The notes under the pieces were generated by a model. The model was given only the letters and a program-made list of their open reading frames with translations. It did no database searches and was not told the origin of the DNA. From the NCBI GenBank assembly GCA_950106755.1, contig OX467091.1:5411538-5475537 (forward strand): a DNA stretch of 64,000 nt. Direction: 5' to 3'. Source of the DNA: Climacium dendroides. Lineage: Eukaryota > Streptophyta > Bryopsida > Hypnales > Climaciaceae. This document shows positions 22,701-35,127 of the stretch, piece after piece (the stretch's first letter is position 1; each line of letters begins with the position of its first letter). The translations under genes and the position numbers were made by a program.

Positions 22701-24224
22701 GAAGGAACGAGGCTATTAGACTTCCCCACGTCAGTTCAAAATTTTCTCTATGAAGATCAATTTCCTCCGCAAAGAACTAGACTCACTACCTACTCTCACT
22801 CTACTTTGGAATCAGATATTCAAGACTGTCAAGTGGCAACTTCTCCTTTGGAGATACAATTTCAAGACATTGGAGATGTATCTACATTGAATCAAGCATT
22901 CAATCCACAAAGCCAAGACTTTAAAACCAACAATGTTCCAGATCAAGCTTCTATGAGTGAAATTCTTGAACGTCCTCATGTATTCGTGGCAACAGGTCTA
23001 GTATCATCTCCAAATTTATATGAAGCACCCTCTCGAGTTGAGGATATTGCTGTGGAAACTGATGATTCTCCCCTATTTTATGTTTTAGGCGATGAACAAG
23101 CGCCCATCTTGGAATTTGAAGGTCCTAAGATAAATGGGTTTCCTTTGAAAGTTCAGGCTTTCAAGAATACTTCGACAAGAGCTCTTAATTTTGACCTATT
23201 CTGTACCTTTCAAAACAAGAAGAGACGGAGAATGAACTTGACTACTGAAAGACTATCCAACTTAATTCAAAATATGTGCCAGTGGGTGAAAATGCCTTAT
23301 CCGATTGTAGTCGACGAATCAAGTGACATTCTACACTGCATGGCCATCCAAGACATTCTCTGGGCATTTACAAAAGGTGTCTATACATTCAATTCAGTTC
23401 GTGTTGAACACCGATTTCTAGCAGGTATGGAGAAGGGCGGATCCGTTGTCTTCGTATCACTTACTATATTCTCCTTAATGGTGAGTGTAATACCTCTTGT
23501 TTCTAACAAGACAAGCAATTGGTTCCTATTGTTCTTGATTGTTCCAGTGGCCTATGTGCTTACGTTATTGGACATTCCTTATTACTTCAGATCTATCTTC
23601 TGTCCTGTTTATATGAAATACAAGGATTTTAGAAGATTATACAAGTCCAAGTCTCCCTTTATATGGTGCAACGAGTTCAGAAAGAAGAAAATTGTCAACC
23701 CCAATAGCTTTTGGATTGACCAAGAGTACGCAAATAAGCTCTCAGATGCGGATAGCTGTTTTTATACAGATGAGTTAGTAATATTACCTGGTAATCCTTA
23801 TAGGGGAAAGAGCTTCAAAATTGCTTGCCAAGGTTGGCCAGAAGATGATCAAAAAATATACAAGAAACAACATGATTATGAACTCGAAGTGAACTTCGAC
23901 ACCTTCAATCCAGGTGACACTTGCTACACCAGTGTAAAGTTGTTATTCTCTGAGAATGGTGATCCTCTTGGTACCAGACAGTACAGTTCTGTGGAAATCC
24001 AAAGGTTGCAATTGATAGAGAAGCTCTTTTATTGTTACTCTAATCCATCTTTTGGTGGATACATTGAGACAATACGCCCATGTTCTTGGTCCCAGTCACA
24101 CTTGGGAAATTGCCGCAGATTTCTAGATGTTTGCGATAAAATCATCACAGATAGTACAATGCCAATCCCTTGGGAAGCGGCAACAAAATCTGACTCTCAA
24201 TTCATCATTGGTGTACCTTTCTAA
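19701..24224 (+). CDS. Lectin-TIR receptor-like protein, gene 2
   Basis: Exons 19701-20697 and 21502-24224 with a phase-1 GT-AG intron give 1239 aa. Exon 1 has exactly the same length as in gene 1 (997 nt) and an estimated 85-90% of its residues match. It holds the signal segment and a full legume-lectin domain (VELDT, HIG, CAWSFS). Exon 2 adds a 37-residue extracellular linker absent from gene 1, a membrane helix (about 370-394), TIR (about 403-555; box 1 RIFISH, KWSMTEL with E483 as putative NADase glutamate, RILPLF), and the same polytopic tail with SPFIWCNEFRKKKIVNP. It ends in IIGVPF, lacking the WSSEL extension of genes 1 and 3. Upstream in-frame starts are not ATG, so MDFSASGG is taken as the start. 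Exon 2 is more diverged from genes 1 and 3 than they are from each other. Confidence 0.88.
20698..21501 (+). other. Phase-1 intron of gene 2
   Basis: The donor is ctg|GTATGT at 20698 and the acceptor is tcctcattag ending at 21501. The one-base remainder G joins AT to give Asp333. An ATG at 21465 inside the intron is in frame with exon 2 and open through the acceptor, so an unspliced or alternatively started transcript could encode a lectin-less TIR protein beginning MIDMLSCVSSS. Confidence 0.82.
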
Positions 24225-25140
24225 TCTTCATCACTTTTCAGAGAATGGGAGCATTTCGGAATTAGCGAGCAGATGTGATCGCTGACAAGGAGTAGAACTG
24301 CAGACAACTTCACATTGAGACACGAAAACTTGCCCGACTGGGCTTTTCACAAAAATCTGCAACCACAGAGAGGAAAGGACTGTTTTCGGAAATGCAGTTA
24401 TATACTTCCCCAAAATTGGATTGGTATCTGAAGTCTACCATCAAATTTCAGAGAACTAGGTCTGACATGCAAGACATCTGTCGGTGAGGAACATTTCAAT
24501 CATCAACCAAAGTTTGAAGCGGCTGTGCAATTTGGTACTTGGAATATTTTTTTTAAGTGGCATAGGAAGCTTTGTAAGAGTCTGTAACATATTATGATTG
24601 TGTATTTGTCTACTTGTACTTAGTGGTTTTGAACAACCTGTATGAATAAGAAAGAGGTCGGAAAGTCAGTCCATCTCTTTTGAGTATGTGTTTTGGATTC
24701 TTTGTATGAGCTTGCCTTGTGGTATGTTATGCGCGGTACATGTCTTGGAGAATGCTATTGCAAATTTGGCAAGAGTTGGAGCTTTGACAGACTTTGAGTG
24801 TGCATTGAGAAGCTTGAATTGTTATTGTTGTTTAGCAATGTGATTTCCTAAAAGTTTTATATCATGAGCCTTCAATTACAGTACAGATGGTACAGTTGTG
24901 CAAAACTGTGGCATTTGAGATGAGTTTATTTGCAAAGTGAGTTAAAATTGCCTTCAGTTATAGTATGATGGCGTATAATGCGGTTTGTTTCTCAATAGGA
25001 GTTGATTGCAGACACGATTGGAGAGTGCTTAACGTTAAGGTTAGTTGTTTTTAACTTTCTTATAGAGTGATTTGATTAATCCCCTTTCACAAGTACTTTT
25101 AGAGACCCAATTTGACTTCTGTCAACCAACAGCTCAAGTG
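24225..25140 (+). other. 3' flank / probable 3' UTR of gene 2
   Basis: No gene. A 'ttttgaacaacctgtatgaataa' segment near 24629 weakly resembles the gene 1 3' flank ('tttttgaacagcctaac'), but most of the sequence has diverged. Polyadenylation position cannot be fixed; 'aataag' occurs near 24645. Confidence 0.4.
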
Positions 25141-25713
25141 TTGTGTGTTAGTATTATTATGGTTGCGAACCCATTATGGCCCTCTTCCAATTGCGTCTCC
25201 TAATAGTGTCTACCTATCTACAATTGTTGAAGATTAGTGGGCTGAAATATTGGATAGATAAGGGTGCAACTGAAGACTTGCTAACCTTGTCTTATTTTAG
25301 AGTGATAGAGATTTCTCACAAGCACCAAGTAGTTTGAACAGCCTCAAGGAAAGCTTGGGAAGTCATTGTCTTAGTATTTGGAAGTTGTGTGTTTTCGTAC
25401 TTGGTAATTCCATTTTCAAGAAGATTGACTAGATATTGAACATTTAGAAGCTAACTATCTATGATGGCCTGTAACTCTCTACAATATTGATTTACCAGTT
25501 TGTAGCAAAATTCCAAATTTACCCTAAGCTCGGGTCAAATTTGTTAAAAAATAAATCAAAATATAAATAAATAGGGCATGAAATGAAATTTTTAGAAATT
25601 ATAACATGGTATATATGAACATTGTAGAAAATATAAATGAAAATGATATGAAATCTGAAAAAAAAAATTGTAGAAAAGTGTGGAAGTCCCACTTGTGGTC
25701 CTACAAAATTTAG

Positions 25714-25788
25714 GAAAAGTTGAACTAGTGGCAATGTAGTGTAATTAAGCATTTGAAAAGTTGAACTAGTGGCAATGTAGTGTAATTA
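25714..25788 (+). repeat. Tandem direct repeat, two units of about 41 bp
   Basis: 'gaaaagttgaactagtggcaatgtagtgtaatta' occurs at 25714 and again at about 25755, separated by a few bases. No function is apparent. The rest of 25141-26794 holds nothing I recognise. Confidence 0.7.
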
Positions 25789-26794
25789 TAATGCCTTGCA
25801 TTACAATCCACAAATAATTCAAAATAAAATAAAAACAAAAATTTATAAATTTTAAAAGTAGATAATAAAGTGGATATTTAGCCAAAAAGAAGATATTTCA
25901 TATGGGGTCTTACAAACTTGACCCCAACGTACAGTATAAGCATTATCTACCTCCTTGTGAGTCTCTCTACTTTTTATGTCATTACATCTCGTAGATAGAA
26001 AATTCCTCAAACAAGAGTATTAGAGGCTCATACCTAATAAGTTCTTGAGTAAGGTTAATGAAACGATTGCTATTTAGTTGTCCATAGCAAATTAAAAACT
26101 GCCATTTGTAACATAACATGTTCAATTTGGAAGTGTGTGATTACTAGTGCATATACGGTATTACCAAATGCACCTAAAAATTCTCTAATTCAGCAATTGA
26201 ACTTGGTTCATTTCTTAAACCATCAAAAAAAATTGTTGAATCTTGTTGGGAGTTAAAAGGAAATTTTGTATTTTCTAAAGTTGTATATAATTTTTGAACA
26301 ACTTATGAATAAACTTGTACCTAAAATTGAGTGTGAGCTCTTACAACCCTCATTTTTAAAGAATTACATTTTAGGCAAGAAACTAGATAGGACAATTTTA
26401 GAAAATGGTCACAATTAGGTACAATTATCTTATATTGAAGTAAATAACTTATTTCATATAAACGTATAATTTCCCCTTCTGAAAAATAAGAAGTGCACCC
26501 AATTTTGAGTGCAATTTTTTTACCAAGACTTGTTTTAGTATTTGAAAGTCCTTGCATACATAAAGATATTAATATGAGTGTACTATTAGTATCAAAATTT
26601 TCAAAGCACCTACACACGTTGAGGGATTAACATAGGGGTGCTATTTTTTGTATGTAATAAAAAGCCCCACATTTATTATTTATTAGACTAACATTAACTA
26701 TTTTATGGCACCTTAATAGTAGTCTTGCTAGTAGTTCAATTTTTTTTGGAGAATTATGCATGTAGTCCCTTTTGTTTGTTATCATTTTTTGAGG

Positions 26795-27172
26795 TAGGTA
26801 TGGAATCTTTAGATGCCATACCTACCCACAAAATAAAACTCCTCATAACTTTAATTTCATTGATCAAAATGGAATGATTTAAAGCTTCCCACTTATATAT
26901 AAATCTAAAGAACCAATTTCAATTTTTTTTTAAAGTGATTTTTAAAAAAGTTTTTTGAGTTGCCCAAGCTGCCTGCCAAATGTTGAAAATTACATACCAT
27001 GTAATAACTTTTAACCATGTAGTCAAAAGTTATGAAAATTGTTGCGCTTTAAAGCTATTCCTTGGGCACATGTTTTGTGAAATTTCCAAAGAAAAGAAAT
27101 AATTCCATTCGTAGTGAACTGGCCAAAATCGCTATGATGCCAAAAAACAATGTTTGGACCTTTAAGGGTTAA
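26795..27172 (-). repeat. Dispersed repeat R1, reversed intact copy
   Basis: It ends 'ggacctttaagggttaa' (reverse complement TTAACCCTTAAAGGTCC) and carries 'gttatgaaaattgttgcgctttaaagctattccttgggcacatg'-type sequence shared with 7847-8540 and 15210-15562. At its inner end is a hairpin, 'ggtaggtatgg..ccatacctacc' (26793-26826). It lacks the CATTAGG insertion and so serves as the empty-site reference. Confidence 0.65.
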
Positions 27173-27526
27173 GCTATTTTATGTATTGTACATAAAGTTC
27201 AGATTCAGATTTTATGGTTACAAGTGTCATTGTTTATATTTTTTCATTGATAGTTCTTGGCACAAAAGTGACCATTTTAGCAAACTAAAGGAATTTTAGG
27301 GGTTAATAGACACATTCTACTCATTTCCAATACCCACCACATCCTAATGATCCTATTCTTTGGTACCTTCTGAGCTCTAGTAATTCACAAACTGCATATG
27401 CACATCCTAATCAACAAATTATACCAAATAGTATGGAGTACGCAAGGTAGGTATTAAATGATAATTTTTCAAGCTTAGCATAATTATTGGGGAATTTTAA
27501 TATAATGATCAATATCCAAAGCATCT

Positions 27527-27764
27527 ACACACAATAGTGAAATTAGGTTGCCTTTGCAATTAGGTTCGCCTTTACATGAAGAAAGGTACTATTGTAGAAG
27601 TTGTTAAAGTCAACAAATATTTCTAAAAACATTTCCATTTGTACATTTAGTTACAAGAAGATCTAATTCAAAAATAGTGTGTTCTTGTAAAATAATTGAA
27701 AATATTTACATAATATAAAATGTTGAAAAATTAGTGTGGGGCAACATAATTTCACTATTTTGTA
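27527..27764. mobile_element. MITE, family CACTAAATAGTG-like, copy 1 (about 238 bp)
   Basis: The left end 'tacacacaatagtgaaattaggttgcc' and right end 'gggcaacataatttcactattttgta' are inverted repeats, and the family match at 43157-43407 is clear. Outer TA dinucleotides on both sides would fit a TA target. No coding capacity. Confidence 0.65.
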
Positions 27765-28803
27765 CATGTTAAACCTGTCTCATAAAGTGAGACTAGCAAG
27801 GTGAAAGTGCAAGAATTTTACCTTGTAAAAAACATAGGAATTTTTTTAATTTTTTACATATAAAAAAATTTATAAATTTTGAATTCATATTTGCATTTAA
27901 AGACTCCAAATTAGCTTCAAGGGATTTAAACATACCCTAAATATGACACAAAATAGGATGTAAGATTCTACTTTTATCCTAGAGAACTTGCATTTTCATC
28001 CTACTAGGCACATTTTGTGAGACTAGTTTAGCATCTTGAATTTCCTACTATCACCAAAGAATTAATCACTTAAATGGAGACCTTCATGAAAATGGTGCCA
28101 TACTGCAACTTTGGCAATTTTCACAATTCAATTGGACTAGGCAATTTGAAATGTAATTTATCTTAAATGTTTGAAATCTATGGCACTTTTATAGCTAAGA
28201 CCACATAGTCTGAAATCCATATTACTTCTAGATTTTTGAAATCTATACTTGTCCTAAATGCCACTTCTCCAATTTTGACCAGTTGGTTTGAAAATGGCAC
28301 ATGGAATACCGCCATTTTAACAAAATTTCCCATTCAATTAGTGTTCAATCAAACTTCAAAGATTTTGTCGTGCAAGGCTTGTCACTAAGTCACCGTTGAT
28401 ACAAAGCTATTGAGCTGGTAGCTGTGCAAACACAAAGACATTCCGCAATGGGTTTGAAGGAAAATCCCTCCCACAAAGATACGTGATTATGGAAAATCCT
28501 CCTGCAAGAAGAAAAATTTGTAATCCATCCAAGGAAAAAATTTTGCGCACCATTTTTATCAATGCCAATGAAGAAGGATTACTCAAGAACTCCCTTCAAA
28601 AAAATTCTTCATCTTATATACACATGATACTAGCATCAATTTCCTAAGTTTGGCGGAATTCCTGCGCCAAAAGTTGTGATCCAAATCTACAGAAAGTTCT
28701 AAAAACTAGGGCACGTCAAGTATTGAATGATGTATCTATATTGTGCGTCAGGAAAGTGCGAGCCAAATTTGTGGAAAACGCCAATTGAACTGCAGAATTG
28801 ACG
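27765..28803. other. Intergenic DNA, nothing recognised
   Basis: AT-rich with no supported open frame or repeat. The right part (from about 28620) is the probable 3' side of the small minus-strand gene. Confidence 0.45.
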
Positions 28804-29103
28804 TTACAATCCTTGAGCTGAGGTTGGTAATGGGCACCCAACAACCACTCCCCCTCCACCAATTCCACCTCCACCAGCACCCCCTCCGCCATAGTTTCCC
28901 CCATGGCGAACTTCAACACCACCCCCTCCGCCTCCACCAAACCCTCCTCCCAGACCGCCCCCTCCAAATCGTTTGAAATTCTCGCGTCCATCGCCATCTT
29001 GATTGTGACTGGCGCAGCACATGCTTGTCACCACAACGGCTACGATGACAAAGAAGACCAAAAACATCATAGTCCCAATGATGATCGCCACCTGATCAGA
29101 CAT
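28804..29103 (-). CDS. Small membrane protein with glycine-rich tail (hypothetical)
   Basis: An ATG at 29103 opens 99 codons. Residues 1-9 are short and polar, about 8-29 form one strong hydrophobic helix (VAIIIGTMMFLVFFVIVAVV), then come MCCASHN, an acidic/basic stretch, and a tail from about residue 50 that is mostly glycine (FGGGGLGGGF and similar). Upstream in-frame codons are TTG, so this ATG is preferred. Plant glycine-rich proteins are diverse, and this one has no signal-peptide cleavage site I can be sure of; a tail-out or tail-in anchor is possible. The overlapping plus-strand frames look like shadows. No operon-like context. Function unknown. Confidence 0.5.
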   Translation of the reverse strand: MSDQVAIIIGTMMFLVFFVIVAVVVTSMCCASHNQDGDGRENFKRFGGGGLGGGFGGGGGGGVEVRHGGNYGGGGAGGGGIGGGGVVVGCPLPTSAQGL

Positions 29104-30290
29104 ATTCAATATCGATCGTACTCGAGGATTGATCAATCCAGCAAGGGCTCTGACTGATACCCAATTTGATCGACCGAGGTTCTCACAAATGCTCGATCAG
29201 TTCAGTCGATTAATCAGAATGATCTGATGTGGCAGTCCCCAAAGAATCCACATACACGTACACCGAAGCTTCTGGTTACAAGCTTTAAACACTAACTGTC
29301 AATTAACTAGTACAGGAAAACTTGTTGAAAAATACCTACCCCAGAAATGACAGAGTGCTCTCTAACGTTGGCTGTGCACGACACATAAAAAGCTTAATAC
29401 GGAGCTCTGTGGACGTACTCTTTGAAACACTCGTTTTCTAGCCAGACGGAGACTCTCGGCAGTGGGCACCCCAAATTAACTCGTTGCTGAACTTCACTCG
29501 CCCCGGCCAGCGCGTACTAGCTACGGTACCAGTGTACTACCGAATGACATCCATGATATTGTGGTGGAAGTCCGTGACGGGTTTAATTACCTTGATTGCA
29601 AATATTGAATCTAGAGCACTAGTACAACTCAAGTGCTAATACACAAATTTACATGGCAGCTTAGGCAGCGGCATTGGAACCATCGGGGTTTTCTGAGGCA
29701 AAACTTCGTACTCTGTGTCAGGTTTGAGCCTGTCAGATCCCGTCCCTCCAGAATTGCGCCAGTGCTGTGAAGGCCTGTGGCAGATACTGTTCCGAAAAAA
29801 ACGGTGATTCGAAACTTCGGGAACCTTAATTTCACCCAAAACGCGTTCTTGGATATTCACCGCGAATCCTGCGCGGCTTCAGTCGGCACCTTGGTAACGT
29901 AACTGTGATATGCAAGTCTACAACCCTTGCTTGGAACAGGCGTTTGGTGGTGATCGTTCAGCTGACGCAGCCCGGCCAGAACTCCGGAGGCAAGCAAGCT
30001 AAGCTAGGCCACACATGCACAGTAGTGAACGAGGTCTGATCTCCACTTAACGGAGACCAACTGAAAAATCGATCTGTCAGCAGCAGTCGGCAGGAGCTAC
30101 CGATTTTGTAAATGATGTTGTAAATGATGGAAACCGATACCTGTCTGCATAACCCACAGGGGGCTCGTGGCTTGAAATGGAGGAGGATCGCATGCCGACT
30201 GAGGGTAAATAGCTCGGCAAGAGGACACTGTCTACAAAGCTGGGGACTCTGTGAGTGTGTGAAAGAAATCAGTTCGATCGAGCCACCGTA
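29104..30290. other. GC-richer region upstream of the small membrane gene; weak coding-like stretch
   Basis: Higher in G+C than the spacers on either side, so it may be promoter plus leader of the 28804-29103 gene. On the minus strand 29860-29629 is open in two frames without a shared domain; one frame reads GAILEGRDLTGSNLTQ, which superficially looks like a pentapeptide repeat but is too short to claim. No gene is called. Confidence 0.3.
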
Positions 30291-31232
30291 TTAACCCCTA
30301 AAGGACCATTGTCCCTTTGGGGGACAAATTGGATTTCGGGCAGGTACCTACAGGCTGAAATTTTGTCATGATTTTTTGAAACTTTTTTTGAAGATAGAAA
30401 AACTGATGAGCTTTGTGGGAATATAATTTTTTTCACATTTGATGCCCGGAAACAAAAGTTATGACCAAATAAGTTCAAAGTAGGGGACGGGGGGCAGTCC
30501 GGACAGCAAAAAAAAAATTTGCAAAATTTTGAATTTTTCTTTGTTGGATTTTTTTTCTTGTAGATTATATTTTTGTCTGCATGGAAAGCTTTGATTCATT
30601 CTATTTGGACTTATTATGAGAAAGTTATGGACAATCTTGTTTATCGGGCAGTTAGAGCATCTTCCTGAAAAAATAACTTATAAAATTCATTTCTGAATGC
30701 AATTTTTACAATTTTTTTGAAAATTTTTTTTGCATGATTTTTTTTGCTTGCTAGAACAATCCCACCATTGGGATTAGTGCATTTTAATTCCATCTTAAAG
30801 ATATTAATAATCTAGATTTTCCTTCATTCTCATACCTACTTCTACTTAACAATTTTTTTAAGCATGAAAATTAATCTTTTTCTTAAAATTTTCTTTTTCC
30901 CTAGATTCTCAATTCAATTTCCCACAATAAGGATTTAAAGCTCAAAACTCTATAGTGCAAAAAATTTAAGTTAAAAAAGTTTAAAGTCAAATAATCCAGT
31001 CCCACAAGGTGTTGAAAAAATTGTTTTTTTTCACTTTAAACGCAAATATCTTTTAATCTAAGTGGTCAAAATTTCTGAAATTTTTTCCACACATTTCCAT
31101 ACTAGTAAGGTATAAGATCCTATGGTTGGATGTGCAAAAAAAATAATTTTCAAATTTTTTTACTCTTTGCTACAGAAATGGTAGTTTGAGTGTTTTTTGG
31201 CAGAAATAAGGCCTTGGTCCTTTAGGAGTTAA
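30291..31232. mobile_element. TTAA-bounded inverted-repeat element (942 bp)
   Basis: The left end is TTAACCCCTAAAGGACCA. The right end reads TTAACTCCTAAAGGACCA in reverse complement, one mismatch in 18. Both ends start TTAA then C-rich, the layout seen in piggyBac-type transposons (TTAA target, CCC ends). The interior is very AT-rich with poly-T runs and no transposase, so it would be non-autonomous. Assignment to piggyBac is inference; other TTAA-using families are possible. Confidence 0.65.
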
Positions 31233-33846
31233 GACAACTTACAGTATAAGGTATGCGCATCTGCAATTGACAACTGAACACAGTTACAATCGTTAAATAT
31301 GAATATAAGAGAATTTTAAAAGATCTTAATATTGGCAACTGGAAGAGGATTCTGACACATTTTAGTATGTCTTATTTGGACAACGTATGAAGAAATTGTG
31401 AGTTTTCAAAGTATTGCTTCTAAGAAAGTGTATCAAATTATTACCAGTACTAAGTTATCATAGACTCTCATGTTTGATTGTGTGGATTTTATGTAATCAA
31501 TATCTAGATTTTTGTGACTCTTTTTGGTTCAAATGCAAGTCATACATTGCATGGTATTGGTTTTATATAACAAAATTATGTAACATTATACTAGCCTTCC
31601 AAAAATGTCAAAGGAAAGTTGTTTTTTGATATTCCTTGCATTATTTAGTTTGAATGAGTGAAATTGAAGTTCTTTGAACAAACAATACCATCTAGAATCT
31701 TTCTTTTAACCTTATGTTGCTTGACATAAAGATGGTAAGATTACTTTGAATTCTTCTAAGAAATAGTTGAAACTCTTTTATCATGGTTTAAAATTATAGG
31801 TTATAGGTTATAATTTTAGGGTTATAGGTTTAGGATTTATAAAATTAAAATTATTAATATTATATTATGTTTCTTGAAGCCTCCTCAATGAAAATAAATA
31901 TGATGAAGGCTTTTTCAAAAATGGTCATCATCATTCTAAGTAATGGATAATTGAGAACTTAGGGGTTATTTTCATCTTTGAAAAGTTAGCTTTAATTAAG
32001 AGTAGAAATTAAAAGGCTTTTGCATCTCATTATTTTCATGAATATCCAAATGGTGCATTTGTTGGTGCACTAGAAATCAATCATTTTTAATTTTGTGAAA
32101 TTGACATGATTTTGAGCTTCCAAAAATTTCAATGGCAAATGTACATGATATTAAGATTGACATTTCATGTTGAAAATATAATTAAATATAAAAAATTCAA
32201 TTCAATAGATTTTAAAATAGGAATATTCCTTCAAAAATTTATAATTTTATGTATTCAATTTTTTAAGTTGAAAAAAATCCATGAAAATTCCAAAATCATT
32301 TTTTTTCTAATCTTATAGCCAAATACTATATTCACCTATACTATGTTCTAAAAAATAGGATTATTGTATTAACCCACAAAAGTGCTAATAAAAGTTATAC
32401 AATTGCTAATTTGACAAAATTAAAACAAATCTATTGAGTAGGAGATAAACATATAGCTCAAAATTAATCCATCTTTGCTTTCCACTATAAACATATAGAA
32501 TTTGGTTAATCTATGTTTATTGCACCTGGTAATCAAATTTGAAAAAATAAAAATATTATTTTATGAAAATAAATGTCTAAATTTGTGAAATATCATTTTT
32601 CTAATAAACATTGTTTAGAAAAAACAACTAACTTAAGGCATATGTTGAATTACATATACTAGCTTTAGTTAATTATTCTATACAAAATACCAACCTTGAT
32701 TCTCAAATATATTATACAATAATAGAAACTAGGATGTTGAGTGCCATGAGCAATTGTTGTAGTGGCTTTAGTATGTAGCTGGGTTGGCCCTTATTCTCAT
32801 ATTCAATTGCTAGATCCCAAGACTTTACCAACGAACTGCATCTAAATGACTTTGATCAACATCTTGTAAATAATTGAAATGCAAGCACCTTGAAAAGTAG
32901 ATCCATCCTCACTCATTGTTCCTTCATAGTTCACACCCACTCCTTTTATTTCCATTTCAAGTTTTTTATACTTGTGATTTATATGTTTAATTTTGCAATC
33001 ATGGTATGTTAGCCATTCAAAAGGGTCTTTCTCAAATTAAGTAACTAAGATAACATTACCTAAATGCTTCCAAATAAGGGTTTGAGTATGGTTCTTGTTA
33101 TTGAGCAATAGAAGTTTTTGGTGAATTTTGTTAATAGTAAAAGGGAACTCTTAAATTTCTTGAAATATACTTTCTTAGACTCCATATAAATTATAACATA
33201 CTTAATCTTAACATAATTAATAAAGGGGTCTCTTTGCCATCCCTGGCATATGGGGTGCACTTCCAACTTGCAAATTGTATGTCGTGGTAATACATCAAGG
33301 CACTTCATTCAAACCAAAGGTTCTCCCCAAGGTATCTAGGAAGAGCTAATCTCTCTCTTCTAAGAATCCAATGGAAAGTTTGAATGATGATGCTATATAA
33401 AAATTCTAGTTATATATAAACTATGAATTTTTAAAGTCTTGAAAATAGATGTACATACCAAAGAGTGATTCTAGGCTCTCAATCATATATGGATGTTGTA
33501 CGTTCTATATAAAAACCTAGATGGATAGTTTTACAAACAAATCACATTCAAGTAGGTGGTGTAACCTTAGTACTATTATATTACAATTCTATAAGTTATC
33601 CACTATTAAATTTTTATGTCCCCAAATCCTAAGGTTATTACTAATAATCTATATTTTTTTGGATTGTTTATTTATCCAATGAACAAATCTAATGATTCCA
33701 ACCCACCTATGAAACATCTTTTACTTATATGTATACATGTAAACAAATACCTATTAAATACTTGGTGTATCATCTATTTAACATATACCAAGATTTGAAG
33801 GACTAAAGATATTTACAAATATAACCCCTTAGAAGTAACTTGTGCA
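31233..33846. other. AT-rich intergenic DNA, nothing recognised
   Basis: Scattered short open frames (at most about 82 codons) with low-complexity composition; none has a recognisable domain. A minor 'gggttataggtt' repetition occurs near 31800. Confidence 0.5.
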
Positions 33847-35127
33847 TTAACCCCTTGAGGCCTAAGTGGACAAAAGTGTCATGTTTAAATTTGTGATTGT
33901 AAATTTCAAGGAATTGGTAATAAAAGAATCCCACTACTTTTATAGCTAATTGATGTTGTAGAATACAATGACTACATACTTGTAACATTCTTTGATTTTA
34001 AAAATTTGAATAAGTTATTGTAGTATTTAAAAAAAAACTAGAAAAAGAATCATGGGATCATTGCAAGAAAGAATGTGTGTATAGAGTAGCATTTTGTATA
34101 GTACTCATTTTTTTTCTTTGGGATCATTTTATAATTAGAAAAAGAAATTATGTAAAAAATATGTTCAATGTATACACCTTTAAGAAAAAGGTACCCTAGG
34201 AAGGAAAAGCATAGAAAAAATCTCAAAGTAGAAGAAATCTCAAAGTGCAAAATCTCATGAAAATAGGTGTTGTCACTGTAGTTTCACATTTTAATTTGTA
34301 AAAAATAGGATTTTTTTTTTAAACTAAAAATTTCCCATTTGGGAAGAGTTCATTGTAAGATTTCACCACAAGATTGATCTTAGAACCATCTTCCTTTTTC
34401 AAATATTGCATGCAATTGTGTGAAAAGAAGTGATGAAAAAGAACATGTATACACATGCAATGTAAAGTTCAATGTATACACATGCAATGTTCAATGTATA
34501 TACTTCAAATATTGCATGCAATTGTGTGAAGGAGTGTTATTTGCACTCATGTAGAGGACCCAAAATAATATATTTTTAGATTTCCTTTGGTAGGAACATG
34601 CTTTTCTATTATGCAAATAGACCATGAAAATTTCAGCTTTAAATCATTAAATTTGGGGACTCCTAATGTAGTGAATACCCTTAAACCTCATAGAATGATA
34701 AGTAAACAAAAATGAGGTTTCCATAAAAAATGATTTTTTAGTTTCTCAAAAATAAGAGATGTGATTGCCATCAAGTTAGACATCTCCAAGAAAACTTTCA
34801 AGTTCATGAGGTTTAACATGCTTCAAAAGTTACAAAAGATGACTAGAAGGTATACCCTCATTGTGACTTGAAATAGGACTGGTCTTTCTTGCATTGACCC
34901 CATGTGAAAAGAAGGGATGGAAAAGATTTTAGGAAAAGTTCTTTATACTAATTTTTGATACAATATTAAGCTACTACAAATGTGATTTATTAACCCCTAA
35001 GACCACCAACATCCATTCTTTGGACAATGAACAGAACTGATAGAGTGATAGTCCAGAACTAAAAATTGGGGATGTGTTTTCAGAACTGAAAAATGGGGAT
35101 GAAATTTTGAAATTCCCCTTTCCAAAT
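33847..35127. other. AT-rich DNA with two solitary TTAACCCC ends
   Basis: TTAACCCCTTGAGGCCTAAG starts at 33847 and TTAACCCCTAAGACCACC at 34990, both pointing right, without a nearby partner. A short direct repeat, 'caaatattgcatgcaattgtgtga', occurs at about 34400 and 34506. No gene was found. Confidence 0.4.

Noticed and set aside
29629..29835. Pentapeptide-repeat-like string GAILEGRDLTGSNLTQ
   Set aside because: Only about three units, in a frame lacking a supported start; likely chance.
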